Of a stretch of DNA of 64,000 nt, positions 26,595-34,757 are shown piece by piece. The notes under the pieces are model-generated. The model searched no databases and had not been told where the DNA came from. It saw only the letters and a list, made by a program, of their open reading frames with translations. A program made the position numbers and the translations under genes. Numbering within the stretch: position 1 is the stretch's first letter; each line of letters starts with the position of its first letter. Source of the DNA: Bacteroidota bacterium (GTDB taxonomy: Bacteria; Bacteroidota; Bacteroidia; Flavobacteriales; Weeksellaceae); assembly GCA_023399595.1 (NCBI GenBank), contig JAEWOR010000045.1:17985-81984 (forward strand), written 5' to 3'.

Positions 26595-26692
26595 AGTTTT
26601 GTGTTTTAGTAAATTTACAAGAAAAATTAATTAGTATCCTTATTAAAGTTGATATTTTAAAAAGTATTAATAATTTTACTAAAAAGCATTAC

Positions 26693-27232
26693 ATGAATTT
26701 TGAGCAAGTTAATTTACATTTGGACGCTTATAAAAAAAACGACCAAATTTTAGATGCCGCAGAATATATTCTACGTTCTTTTGACTTAAACAATGAGTAT
26801 TTTGAAGGTTTTGGTTTCAGAAATGATGAACATCCCAACTCCATTGTAGTAACCACGGAAGGCAACTTTAATGAACTACAAAAAATAATGATTCCAAGGA
26901 ATTTATTCAATTTTGATTTAAACATCGTTCTCAATCTTCTTGCTCATGAAATGCTTCATGTAAGACAAAAAACTCTACAGCCTGTAGTTGAAGACAAAAA
27001 CGAACGCGAATGGCAAGCTTATTACGAAATGCTTTTTCACAAAAATTTTCCACAAATCCCTGACGCTCCAGATTTCAACAGAAAACAATTTGCCGAAAAA
27101 GCTTTTGAATATTACAAAAGAATGGGAGAAGGAAGTGAGCTACAATTAAAATATGCCACCCAAAAAAAGGAAGTTGAAAAACTATATGAGGAAATCCTTA
27201 TTTTAAGAGGAGAAAAGAAAACAGAAGAATAA
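26693..27232 (+). CDS. Putative metal-binding protein with HEMLH motif
   Basis: A 179-residue protein with LLAHEMLHVRQ (HExxH, residues near 85-95) preceded by a hydrophobic helix, and a conserved-looking EREWQAYYE that could supply the third ligand. This looks like a small zincin-type peptidase or a relic of one; substrate unknown. No signal peptide. The stop overlaps the start of the csaA-like gene by one base (TAATG), so the two are coupled. Confidence 0.7.
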   Translation: MNFEQVNLHLDAYKKNDQILDAAEYILRSFDLNNEYFEGFGFRNDEHPNSIVVTTEGNFNELQKIMIPRNLFNFDLNIVLNLLAHEMLHVRQKTLQPVVEDKNEREWQAYYEMLFHKNFPQIPDAPDFNRKQFAEKAFEYYKRMGEGSELQLKYATQKKEVEKLYEEILILRGEKKTEE

Positions 27233-27576
27233 TGATGAAACCAGAAATTACTTGGCAAGATTTTGATAAACTCGATATCCGAACTGGAACTATTGTGTCT
27301 GTTTCAGACTTTGAGAAAGCCAAAAATCCGTCTTACCAATTAGAAATTGACTTTGGTGATTTAGGAATTAAAAAATCTTCTGCTCAAATTACAGAACTTT
27401 ATTCCAAAGAATCTCTTTTAGGAATGCAAATTTTAGCAGTTGTAAATTTCCCTAAAAAACAAATTGCCAATTTCTTTAGCGAATGTTTGATTCTGGGTGT
27501 TTACGGTGAAAACAAAAAGGAAGTAACGCTTGTTACACCGTCACTTCCTTCTAAAAATGGTTTACAATTAGGATAA
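27232..27576 (+). CDS. csaA: CsaA-like tRNA-binding-domain protein
   Basis: A 114-residue single-domain OB-fold protein (tRNA_bind): DFDKLDIRTGTIVSVSDFEKAKNPSYQLEIDFG, then KKSSAQITELYSKESLLGMQILAVVNFPKKQIANF. This is the length and layout of CsaA, a dimeric tRNA-binding, chaperone-like protein. Start is ATG 27232 or 27235. Confidence 0.9.
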   Translation: MMKPEITWQDFDKLDIRTGTIVSVSDFEKAKNPSYQLEIDFGDLGIKKSSAQITELYSKESLLGMQILAVVNFPKKQIANFFSECLILGVYGENKKEVTLVTPSLPSKNGLQLG

Positions 27577-27607
27577 CAAAAATAGAATATTTAAAATAAA
27601 CACAATT

Positions 27608-28306
27608 ATGATTCAGAATATACCAATAGAAAGAGTTCTCTTTCTTGATATTGAGACCGTTCCACAATCAGGAATTTGGGAAGAACTCTCCGAAGAAGAT
27701 CAAAAATTATGGGATAAAAAAACCAAAATTCAAAGAAAAGACGAGGTTTCTGCAGAAGACTTTTACCCTGAAAGAGCCGGAATTATGGCAGAATTTGGTA
27801 AAATAATCTGCATTAGCATCGGAATGTTAGAACATAGCAACAGTTTAAAAATAAAGAGTTTCTATGGAGATAACGAAAAAAAACTCCTTCAAGAATTTGG
27901 TGAAATTTTTAACAGCACAAAATTACGAGATGTTATTCTTTGCGCTCACAACGGGAAAGAATTCGACTTCCCTTGGATTGCAAGACGATTTCTCATCAAC
28001 GGAATACAACCACCATTTCCTTTTCAACTTTTTGGAAAAAAACCTTGGGAAATTCCTCATATCGATACCATGGAGCTTTGGAAGTTTGGTGATTATAAAA
28101 GTTTTGTTTCATTAGAACTTTTGGCTCATGTCTTCGGGATCCCCACTCCAAAAGATGATATAGATGGTTCTATGGTTTCATCTATCTATTATGTAGAAAA
28201 AGATTTATTTAGAATCGTTCAATATTGTGAAAAAGATGTCTTAACTTTGGCCAATATTTTCCGCAAGATGCGACAAGAAGATATTTTGAAAAGAAGCGAA
28301 ACATAG
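27608..28306 (+). CDS. PolB-like 3'-5' exonuclease (RNase H fold)
   Basis: A 232-residue DEDD-type exonuclease of the predicted PolB-related class: ExoI motif FLDIETVPQ, ExoII region CAHNGKEFDFPWIARR, ExoIII region near the C terminus with YCEKDVLTLANIF. These proteins act alone without a polymerase domain. The role in DNA maintenance is inferred. It is 6 bp upstream of the next gene. Confidence 0.88.
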   Translation: MIQNIPIERVLFLDIETVPQSGIWEELSEEDQKLWDKKTKIQRKDEVSAEDFYPERAGIMAEFGKIICISIGMLEHSNSLKIKSFYGDNEKKLLQEFGEIFNSTKLRDVILCAHNGKEFDFPWIARRFLINGIQPPFPFQLFGKKPWEIPHIDTMELWKFGDYKSFVSLELLAHVFGIPTPKDDIDGSMVSSIYYVEKDLFRIVQYCEKDVLTLANIFRKMRQEDILKRSET

Positions 28307-28312
28307 AATACA

Positions 28313-28639
28313 ATGAAATTAACAGACGATCAAATTGCAGATGTTGGAGATAATATTATTAGAGTATTAAAAACAATTTATGATCCAGAAATCCCTGTTG
28401 ATATTTACGAGCTAGGCTTAATTTATGATGTGCAAATATCTGATGAAGGCGAAGTGAAAGTAATAATGACGCTTACAACACCTAACTGTCCTGTTGCTGA
28501 AAGTCTTCCGCAAGAAGTGAAAGATAAAGTGGCACTTGTAAAAGATGTAAAAGATGTTGATTTGGAATTAACCTTTGAACCTTCTTGGAACAAAGACATG
28601 ATGAGCGAAGAAGCGCGTTTTGAATTAGGATTTTTATAG
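28313..28639 (+). CDS. MIP18/DUF59-family Fe-S assembly protein (SufT/PaaD-like)
   Basis: A 108-residue MIP18-family protein with the motif IYDPEIPVDIYELGLIYDV and the Cys motif LTTPNCPVAESLPQEV. Such proteins mature Fe-S clusters with the SUF system. No suf operon lies beside it, though a sufE-like gene is 30 kb away. Two palindromic repeats and a terminator follow. Confidence 0.88.
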   Translation: MKLTDDQIADVGDNIIRVLKTIYDPEIPVDIYELGLIYDVQISDEGEVKVIMTLTTPNCPVAESLPQEVKDKVALVKDVKDVDLELTFEPSWNKDMMSEEARFELGFL

Positions 28640-28663
28640 GAAATTTAAATAACGATTTATACT

Positions 28664-28694
28664 GTACGAATTCGCCTCGAGGTGAATTCCTACA
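28664..28694. repeat. Palindromic repeat, copy 1
   Basis: GAATTCGCCTCGAGGTGAATTC followed by CTACA, also bracketed by TGTA...TACA. It shares the centre CCT-C/T-GAGG and the TTCCTACA end with a second palindrome 40 bp on. This resembles a small dispersed REP-type element. Confidence 0.6.
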
Positions 28695-28732
28695 TTTATT
28701 TTGATGCAATTCTTAAAATTGTAAGATTTTTT

Positions 28733-28759
28733 GAACATGCCTTGAGGCATGTTCCTACA
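28733..28759. repeat. Palindromic repeat, copy 2
   Basis: GAACATGCCTTGAGGCATGTTC is a 22-bp near-perfect palindrome followed by CTACA, related to copy 1 in its centre and its right end. Confidence 0.6.
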
Positions 28760-28788
28760 AATGTCATTATTTATAAATAAATGACATT
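28760..28788. terminator. Bidirectional terminator between MIP18-like gene and osmC
   Basis: AATGTCATT...AATGACATT stem extended by TTTAT/ATAAA, between two convergent genes. It overlaps the end of the OsmC gene on the other strand. Confidence 0.6.
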
Positions 28789-29168
28789 CTTTGCACCAAA
28801 TCTGGGTGTAAACTTTTTGCCACAGGACAGTTGTGTGCTGTTTTTTCAATAAATTCTTTTTCCTGTTCGGTATAAGATTTCTCAAAAACAAATTCACAAA
28901 CAATCTCGCCAATTCTTCTTGGATTGGGTAACATTATTTTCTGAAGATTGCAATAAGCACCATCAATATTGATATTAAGGTCTTTTCCTAAAATAGCAAT
29001 TGTTGTAAGAGCACATTCCGCAAGAGACGTTGCGCACAAATCGGTTGGCGAAAACTTCTCTCCTTTTCCGTGATTATCAGTTGGTGCGTCGCTCAAAATC
29101 TTTGTTCCAGATTGCAGATGTTCTGCTTCACATCTTAAATCACCAAGGTATGTAATTTTTGAAGTCAT
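28767..29168 (-). CDS. OsmC family peroxiredoxin-like protein
   Basis: A 133-residue OsmC/Ohr-fold protein. The two redox Cys positions are visible in LAECALTT and NCPVAKSL. Start MTSKITYLGD at 29168 is chosen over an upstream ATG because homologues begin here. Likely acts on organic peroxides in the cytoplasm. The HMG-CoA-lyase-like gene just upstream ends 29 bp before it. Confidence 0.88.
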   Translation of the reverse strand: MTSKITYLGDLRCEAEHLQSGTKILSDAPTDNHGKGEKFSPTDLCATSLAECALTTIAILGKDLNINIDGAYCNLQKIMLPNPRRIGEIVCEFVFEKSYTEQEKEFIEKTAHNCPVAKSLHPDLVQRMSFIYK

Positions 29169-29196
29169 TGTTTTTTGTTTTAAAATTGAGTTATTC

Positions 29197-30045
29197 TCAG
29201 AAATGAAAAATATCTTTTGCTTTATTATAAGCACTTTCGAAGTTTAAAAGATTGAGTTGACTCTCAATTTTTTCTGCTGCCATAAAATTAATAACTTGTT
29301 CTGTAGGCATATTCCCTACCAAATCATCTTCCGCCATTGGGCAACCGCCAATTCCTTTTATAGCACTGTCGAATCTTCTACAACCATTATCATAAGCTGC
29401 TTTTAGTTTAGAATAAGACTCTTCATATCGATTATGAAAATGTCCCCCAAAACTAATTTCAGGGTATTTTGGAAGTATCTTTTCAAAAAGCAAACCTATT
29501 GTTTCCGCATTAGCAACACCCGTTGTATCAGAAAGAAGGATGTTTTTTATTCCAACTTCTGAGAATCTTTTTGTCCAATACTCCACATCTTCCCATTTCC
29601 ACACTTCACCGTAAGGATTTCCAAAAGCCATAGAAAAATAAAGGTTAAGAACCTTATTTTCAGAATCCGTAAGTTCTTTTATTTTAATAATTTCTTCATA
29701 GGCCTCTTCCCTACTTTTATTGGTATTTCTATGCTGAAATGTTTCAGAAATAGAAAAAGGAAAACCTAAAATATCTACCGTAGAATGAGATAAAGCCCTT
29801 TCTGCACCACTGTAATTTCCAATAATTGCAGAAATTTTAGTTTTTGAAGAAGATTTATTAATATTTTCAGCAACTTCCGCAGAATCTGCCATTTGAGGAA
29901 TAGCTTTCGGAGAAACAAAACTCACACAATCTAACACATCAAAATCAACATCCATTAAAGCATTAATGTATTCAATCTTCTTAGCGGTTGGAATAAACTC
30001 GCTCCATCCCTGCATTGCGTCTCTTGGGCATTCTGTTAAGAACAT
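29197..30045 (-). CDS. HMG-CoA lyase-like protein
   Basis: A 282-residue HMGL-type TIM barrel. Seen are ECPRDAMQGW at the N terminus (metal and substrate Arg-Asp), GGHFHNRYE (metal His) and GGCPMAEDDLVGNMPTE with the catalytic Cys loop. HMG-CoA lyase makes acetoacetate and acetyl-CoA in leucine breakdown. Other HMGL-like lyases cannot be excluded. Confidence 0.87.
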   Translation of the reverse strand: MFLTECPRDAMQGWSEFIPTAKKIEYINALMDVDFDVLDCVSFVSPKAIPQMADSAEVAENINKSSSKTKISAIIGNYSGAERALSHSTVDILGFPFSISETFQHRNTNKSREEAYEEIIKIKELTDSENKVLNLYFSMAFGNPYGEVWKWEDVEYWTKRFSEVGIKNILLSDTTGVANAETIGLLFEKILPKYPEISFGGHFHNRYEESYSKLKAAYDNGCRRFDSAIKGIGGCPMAEDDLVGNMPTEQVINFMAAEKIESQLNLLNFESAYNKAKDIFHF

Positions 30046-30274
30046 ACTTTTTTAGTTTTCTCAAAGATAATAATTCTCTGTGATTTTACAATTTCAAGGT
30101 ATCAATTGCTAATTCAGAGAAAAAAATCAAGTATTATTTTATGAATAGCATGTTGTGAACTCAGTCAAATATTGTTTTAGGCTTGAATTAAATAGGATGA
30201 CCTAAAATTGCTCATTCAATTGTCTTTTCTCTATTTTAAACCAATTTTGAAGCATGTAACCATTTAAAAATCCT

Positions 30275-30282
30275 TAAATTTG
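30275..30282 (+). promoter_or_regulatory. -7 box of pepT promoter
   Basis: TAAATTTG fits the Bacteroidota -7 consensus TAnnTTTG, 20 bp before the pepT start. A TTTG at 30246..30249 could be the -33 element, although the 25-bp spacing is a little long. Confidence 0.45.
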
Positions 30283-30301
30283 TTCCTTTAAAAATATTAT
30301 A

Positions 30302-31558
30302 ATGAATAGTATTGAATTCACTCAAGAATGGAAAGAGAAATTACTGAACAGATTTCTCGCTTATGTAAAAATATACTCAACAAGTGATCCAGAAAGCGAA
30401 ACTACACCTTCTACAGAAAGACAGTGGAATATCGCTAACTACATCACGGAAGAACTTAAAACAATTGGCTTAGAAGACGTTTCTATTGATGAAAACGGTT
30501 ATATCATGGGATTTGTTCCAGCTAACAACGATAAAAATGAGCCAACTGTAGGTTTTATTTCTCATTATGATACAACACCAGATTTCAATGGTGAAAATGT
30601 AAATCCTCAAATTTGGGAAAACTACGATGGTAACGACCTTTTATTGAATAAAGAAACAGGTTTTACACTATCTCCATCAAGATTTGAAACCTTAAAGGAT
30701 TACATTGGACAAACATTGATAACTACTGACGGTACAACACTTTTAGGCGCAGATGACAAAGCGGGTTGTGCAGAAATTGTAACAGCAGCAGAATATTTAA
30801 TCAAGCACCCAGAAATCAAACATGGAAGAATTGCAATTGGCTTTACTCCAGATGAAGAAATTGGTAGAGGAGCTCATAAATTCGATGTTCAAAAGTTTGG
30901 TGCAGAATGGGCTTATACAATGGACGGTGGTGAAGTTGGAGAATTAGAATACGAAAACTTCAATGCAGCAGGAGCTGTGGTAAAAATCCATGGATTGAGT
31001 GTTCACCCAGGTTATGCATTTGGAAAAATGGTGAATGCTTCACTTTTAGCTACAGAATTTGTTTTGATGTTACCAGCTAACGAAACTCCTGCTACAACAA
31101 GAGGTTTTGATGGTTTTTATCATTTAACAGATTTCAATTCAGATGTTTCTGAAGCAAAAATTCAATACATTATTCGCGATCATGATGCCGATAAATTTGA
31201 AGCTAGAAAAAAATTCATGCAAGAAAAAGTAGCTGAATTTAATGCAAAATATGGTGAAGGAGTTGCTGAAATAGAAATTAAAGAGCAATACCGCAACATG
31301 AAACAGCAGTTTGAAGGTAAAATGCACATCGTAGATATTGCAGCAAAAGCAATGGAAGTAGCAGGAATTACGCCAGACATTAAAGCGATTAGAGGAGGAA
31401 CAGACGGTGCTCAGCTTTCTTATATGGGACTTCCTTGTCCGAATATCTTTGCAGGTGGACTAAACTTCCATGGACCTTACGAATATGTTCCTTTGGAAAG
31501 CATGATGAAAGCAACACAAGTTATTTTGAATATTGCTCAAGCTGACAAAACAGTTTAA
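30302..31558 (+). CDS. pepT: Peptidase T (tripeptide aminopeptidase)
   Basis: A 418-residue M20B zinc peptidase releasing N-terminal residues from tripeptides in the cytoplasm. Metal and catalytic motifs: ISHYDTTPDF (His, Asp), LLGADDKAG (bridging Asp), TPDEEIGRG (catalytic Glu-Glu), a distant MDGGEVG and a C-terminal GLNFHGPYE (His). Normal length. A strong terminator follows. Confidence 0.95.
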   Translation: MNSIEFTQEWKEKLLNRFLAYVKIYSTSDPESETTPSTERQWNIANYITEELKTIGLEDVSIDENGYIMGFVPANNDKNEPTVGFISHYDTTPDFNGENVNPQIWENYDGNDLLLNKETGFTLSPSRFETLKDYIGQTLITTDGTTLLGADDKAGCAEIVTAAEYLIKHPEIKHGRIAIGFTPDEEIGRGAHKFDVQKFGAEWAYTMDGGEVGELEYENFNAAGAVVKIHGLSVHPGYAFGKMVNASLLATEFVLMLPANETPATTRGFDGFYHLTDFNSDVSEAKIQYIIRDHDADKFEARKKFMQEKVAEFNAKYGEGVAEIEIKEQYRNMKQQFEGKMHIVDIAAKAMEVAGITPDIKAIRGGTDGAQLSYMGLPCPNIFAGGLNFHGPYEYVPLESMMKATQVILNIAQADKTV

Positions 31559-31576
31559 GGCCAATAACCTTATCAT

Positions 31577-31606
31577 AAAAAAAGCCACCCTCGAGGTGGC
31601 TTTTTT
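31577..31606 (+). terminator. Terminator after pepT
   Basis: AAAAAGCCACC-CTCG-AGGTGGCTTTTTT, a GC-rich stem with A and T runs. Confidence 0.9.
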
Positions 31607-31680
31607 AATATTGCATTAACACATTTTTGATTTTACACTTCGTAAATTTACTCTAACAAACTCATTTAAATCAATTTAAA

Positions 31681-32181
31681 ATGGACACACTATCACAATT
31701 AAAATCAGAGTTAAAAAACGAGTACGAAACCACAAGACAATTCTTTGAAAGATTTCCAGACAACAAAAATGATTATGCTCCACACGAAAAAAGCATGAAA
31801 ATGATGCCTCTAGCAACCCATATTGCAGAGGTTTTTGGTTGGCCAAAATTTATTTTAGAGACTTCAGAATTAGATTTCGGAAAAGAAGGTTATCAACCTA
31901 CTGTTATTAATACCAAAGCTGAATTGCTTCAGAAATTAGATGACGATTACAGGTCAGGTTTAGAAAGGTTAGAAACTGCAACAGAAGACCAATTAGAGCC
32001 CAATTGGGCGATAAAAATGAACGGGAATACTCTTGCGGAATGGAGCAAATACGGTGCAATTCGTCACGCTTTAAATCAAGCAACCCACCATAGAGCGCAA
32101 CTAGGAGTTTATTACAGACTCAACGATATTCCATTGCCTTCAAGCTACGGTCCCACAGCGGATAACGAAAATTTTGAGTAA
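31681..32181 (+). CDS. DinB family protein
   Basis: A 166-residue four-helix-bundle protein of the DinB/YfiT-like superfamily, with metal-binding His in ATHIAEVFGW and in QATHHRAQLGVYYRL. Members include thiol-transferases; exact function unknown. A clear terminator follows. Confidence 0.88.
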   Translation: MDTLSQLKSELKNEYETTRQFFERFPDNKNDYAPHEKSMKMMPLATHIAEVFGWPKFILETSELDFGKEGYQPTVINTKAELLQKLDDDYRSGLERLETATEDQLEPNWAIKMNGNTLAEWSKYGAIRHALNQATHHRAQLGVYYRLNDIPLPSSYGPTADNENFE

Positions 32182-32184
32182 CAA

Positions 32185-32216
32185 AAAAAATGTCATTCTT
32201 TCGAATGACATTTTTT
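32185..32216. terminator. Bidirectional terminator between dinB-like gene and lysA
   Basis: AAAAAATGTCATTC-TTTC-GAATGACATTTTTT perfect stem between convergent genes. Confidence 0.9.
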
Positions 32217-32235
32217 ATATTTTATAATTTACTGA

Positions 32236-33435
32236 TTACAAAACCTCAATTTGATTTTTCAAAAGATCTTCAAATTCATCTCTTTTTCTTATCAAATGTG
32301 CTTTTCCATCCATGAACATTATTTCTGCAGGCTTTAACCTTGAATTGAAATTAGAACTCATTTCAAAACCGTAAGCTCCAGCATTTCTAAACACCAAAAT
32401 ATCACCTTCATGAACTTCATTTATTTTTCTGTCCCACGCAAAAGTATCGGTTTCACAAATATTTCCTACCACCGTATAAATTCTTTCTGATCCTCTTGGC
32501 TTAGAGATATTTTCGATAATATGGTAAGAATCGTAAAACATTGGACGAATTAAGTGGTTAAAACCAGAATTCACGCCCACAAAAACAGTTGCTGTAGTTT
32601 GTTTAATAACATTGGCTTTCACCAAAAGATGACCACTGTGACTTACCAAATATTTCCCTGGTTCAAACCAAAGTTCAAAGCTTTTTCCTGTTTCTTTGGT
32701 ATAATCCGCAAGCGTTTTTTGTACTTTTTTACCCAACGCATGAACGTCAGTTTCCATATCTCCTTCTTGATACGGAACTTTAAATCCACTTCCCATATCC
32801 AAATATTTAATGTTTGGGAAATGTTCTGCCAATTCCAACATAATTTCAAGACCTTGAATAAACACATCAGGATCTTTAATCTCACTTCCCGTGTGCATGT
32901 GAAGACCTTCAATATTAATTCCGGTTGTTTTTGCAACACGCTCAATATGACGAAGTTGGTGAATAGAAATACCAAATTTAGAATCGATATGTCCCGTTGA
33001 AATTTTATAATTTCCTCCCGCAAAAATATGGGGATTAATTCTTACAAAAACAGGATAAGAATCTCCATATTTATTCCCGAACTGCTCAAGAATGGAGATG
33101 TTATCAATGTTAATATGCACTTTGAATTGCATAGCTTCTTCAATCTCTGCAAGATCCACACAATTGGGAGTAAAAAGGATATTTTCTGAAGTAAAACCAG
33201 CTTTTAGACCTAATTTCACTTCGTTGATAGAGACGCAATCCAAGGATGCGCCCAAGCGTTTGACGTACTTTAAGATATTGATGTTGGTAAGTGCTTTTGC
33301 TGCGTAAAAAAACTTAGTTTTCTTGGAAAAAGAAGACGTTAATTTTTCATACTGAGTTTTGATGCTTTCTACATCGTACACATAAACCGGAGTCCCAAAC
33401 TGGTCTGCGATTTTTAGCAAATCTTTGTTTGTCAT
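32236..33435 (-). CDS. lysA: Diaminopimelate decarboxylase
   Basis: A 399-residue PLP enzyme (fold III) that makes lysine from meso-diaminopimelate. The PLP lysine is in FFYAAKALTN; the barrel has HMHTGSEI and the phosphate loop MGSGFKVPY; the C-terminal domain has GNICETDTFAWDR with the catalytic Cys from the partner subunit. Normal length. Confidence 0.95.
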   Translation of the reverse strand: MTNKDLLKIADQFGTPVYVYDVESIKTQYEKLTSSFSKKTKFFYAAKALTNINILKYVKRLGASLDCVSINEVKLGLKAGFTSENILFTPNCVDLAEIEEAMQFKVHINIDNISILEQFGNKYGDSYPVFVRINPHIFAGGNYKISTGHIDSKFGISIHQLRHIERVAKTTGINIEGLHMHTGSEIKDPDVFIQGLEIMLELAEHFPNIKYLDMGSGFKVPYQEGDMETDVHALGKKVQKTLADYTKETGKSFELWFEPGKYLVSHSGHLLVKANVIKQTTATVFVGVNSGFNHLIRPMFYDSYHIIENISKPRGSERIYTVVGNICETDTFAWDRKINEVHEGDILVFRNAGAYGFEMSSNFNSRLKPAEIMFMDGKAHLIRKRDEFEDLLKNQIEVL

Positions 33436-33517
33436 TTTATCTTAAAGTTTAAAAACGTTTGTTTTTCAAGGGTGCAAATTTCAGAAAAGTTTTGCAGAAA
33501 ACACATAGATTATGATA

Positions 33518-34741
33518 TTAATGCTTACGAATTTCGTGAATTTCGAAATCTCCTTTCAGAAGACCAAGCTTTACTTCGTTTAAAATCTCAGGATTGGCTT
33601 TAGCATCAATGCTGTGTTTTTTGATTATCTCAAAGTTTTGAATCTGATTAAAAAGTTCATAAAAACCATATCCCGTAAGCTTTCCGCTTTCGAAAAGTAA
33701 AAAAGATTTCTCCCCCAATTTTCTTCCTTTGGAAATGAGAAGTTGGTTTCTATTTTTTAAATTAATGACTTTTAATAAATTATCAAAAACAGATAAACTT
33801 TCACTTGAACGAATAAATTGTAAAGCTTTTTCTCCTTGTGATGAGTTTTTGAATTTTAAAATAGGAGTGACTTCTTTATTCAATCTTACTTTTTCAATCA
33901 CCAAAACATCATTTTTCAAATACAAACCAAAAGGCAAAGAATATTTTTTACGGATGTTTTTATTTTTTAACATCAATTTTGCAATAATATCAGTTCCTGT
34001 AAGTTCAAAAGAAATATTTTCGGTTTCTTTTTGTATGATTTCCCACTTTTTGGATTTGGAATTAAAGAGTTTTTTTGCGGATTTATAAACATCCAAAACA
34101 TAATCAGAGAAAATAATTTTACCATCTCTTTTCTGAAAATAGATAATTCCTTTTTCCGAAGGAAGATCTTGAGTAAGTTCTTTAATTTTATTGATGTAAG
34201 AATTAGCGTTCAATTCTTCATGATGAGCTTGAATAATCTCTTTGTCTTTATCTTTGGAAAGCAAAATTTGCAGAAGTTCTACCGTTGCCAGCGCATCTCC
34301 GCTCGCTCTGTGTGCGTTCACTAAAGGAATTCCTAAAGATTTAGTAAGTTTTCCTAAAGAATAACTCGCTTCATTTGGAATGAGTTTTTTAGCCAACTCA
34401 ATAGTATCTAATGTATTGATTTTGAATTCATAACCTAGTTTTTTAAACGATTGCCTCAACATTCGGTAATCAAAATCAATATTATGTCCCACCAAAGTGG
34501 TTCCTTCTGTAATTTCTACAACTCTTTTGGCAATTTCATGGAATTTCGGTGCTGTTTTCACCATATTTGGGGTAATTCCAGTCAATTTTTGAACAAAAGG
34601 AGTTATCTCTCCTTCAGGATTTACCATAGAGATGAATTGATCAACAATTTTATGACCATCATATTTGTAAATAGCAACTTCTATAATGCTTTCTTTACGA
34701 AAACCGCCACCATTCCCTTCTATATCTACAACTGAGTACAC
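33518..34741 (-). CDS. DEDDh exonuclease with UvrC-like C-terminal domain
   Basis: A 407-residue two-domain protein. Residues 1-165 are a DnaQ-type exonuclease: VVDIEGNGGG (ExoI), LVGHNIDFDYRML (ExoII) and NAHRASGDALAT (ExoIII, DEDDh). Residues of about 190-290 (PSEKGIIYFQKRDGKIIFSDYVLDVYKSAKKLF) resemble the GIY-YIG domain of UvrC but without the catalytic Tyr-Tyr pattern, so this part is probably inactive and binding only. Such fusions are common in flavobacteria. It is 16 bp downstream of the herA-like gene. Confidence 0.85.
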   Translation of the reverse strand: MYSVVDIEGNGGGFRKESIIEVAIYKYDGHKIVDQFISMVNPEGEITPFVQKLTGITPNMVKTAPKFHEIAKRVVEITEGTTLVGHNIDFDYRMLRQSFKKLGYEFKINTLDTIELAKKLIPNEASYSLGKLTKSLGIPLVNAHRASGDALATVELLQILLSKDKDKEIIQAHHEELNANSYINKIKELTQDLPSEKGIIYFQKRDGKIIFSDYVLDVYKSAKKLFNSKSKKWEIIQKETENISFELTGTDIIAKLMLKNKNIRKKYSLPFGLYLKNDVLVIEKVRLNKEVTPILKFKNSSQGEKALQFIRSSESLSVFDNLLKVINLKNRNQLLISKGRKLGEKSFLLFESGKLTGYGFYELFNQIQNFEIIKKHSIDAKANPEILNEVKLGLLKGDFEIHEIRKH

Positions 34742-34757
34742 GTAATTTTTTTATTTT

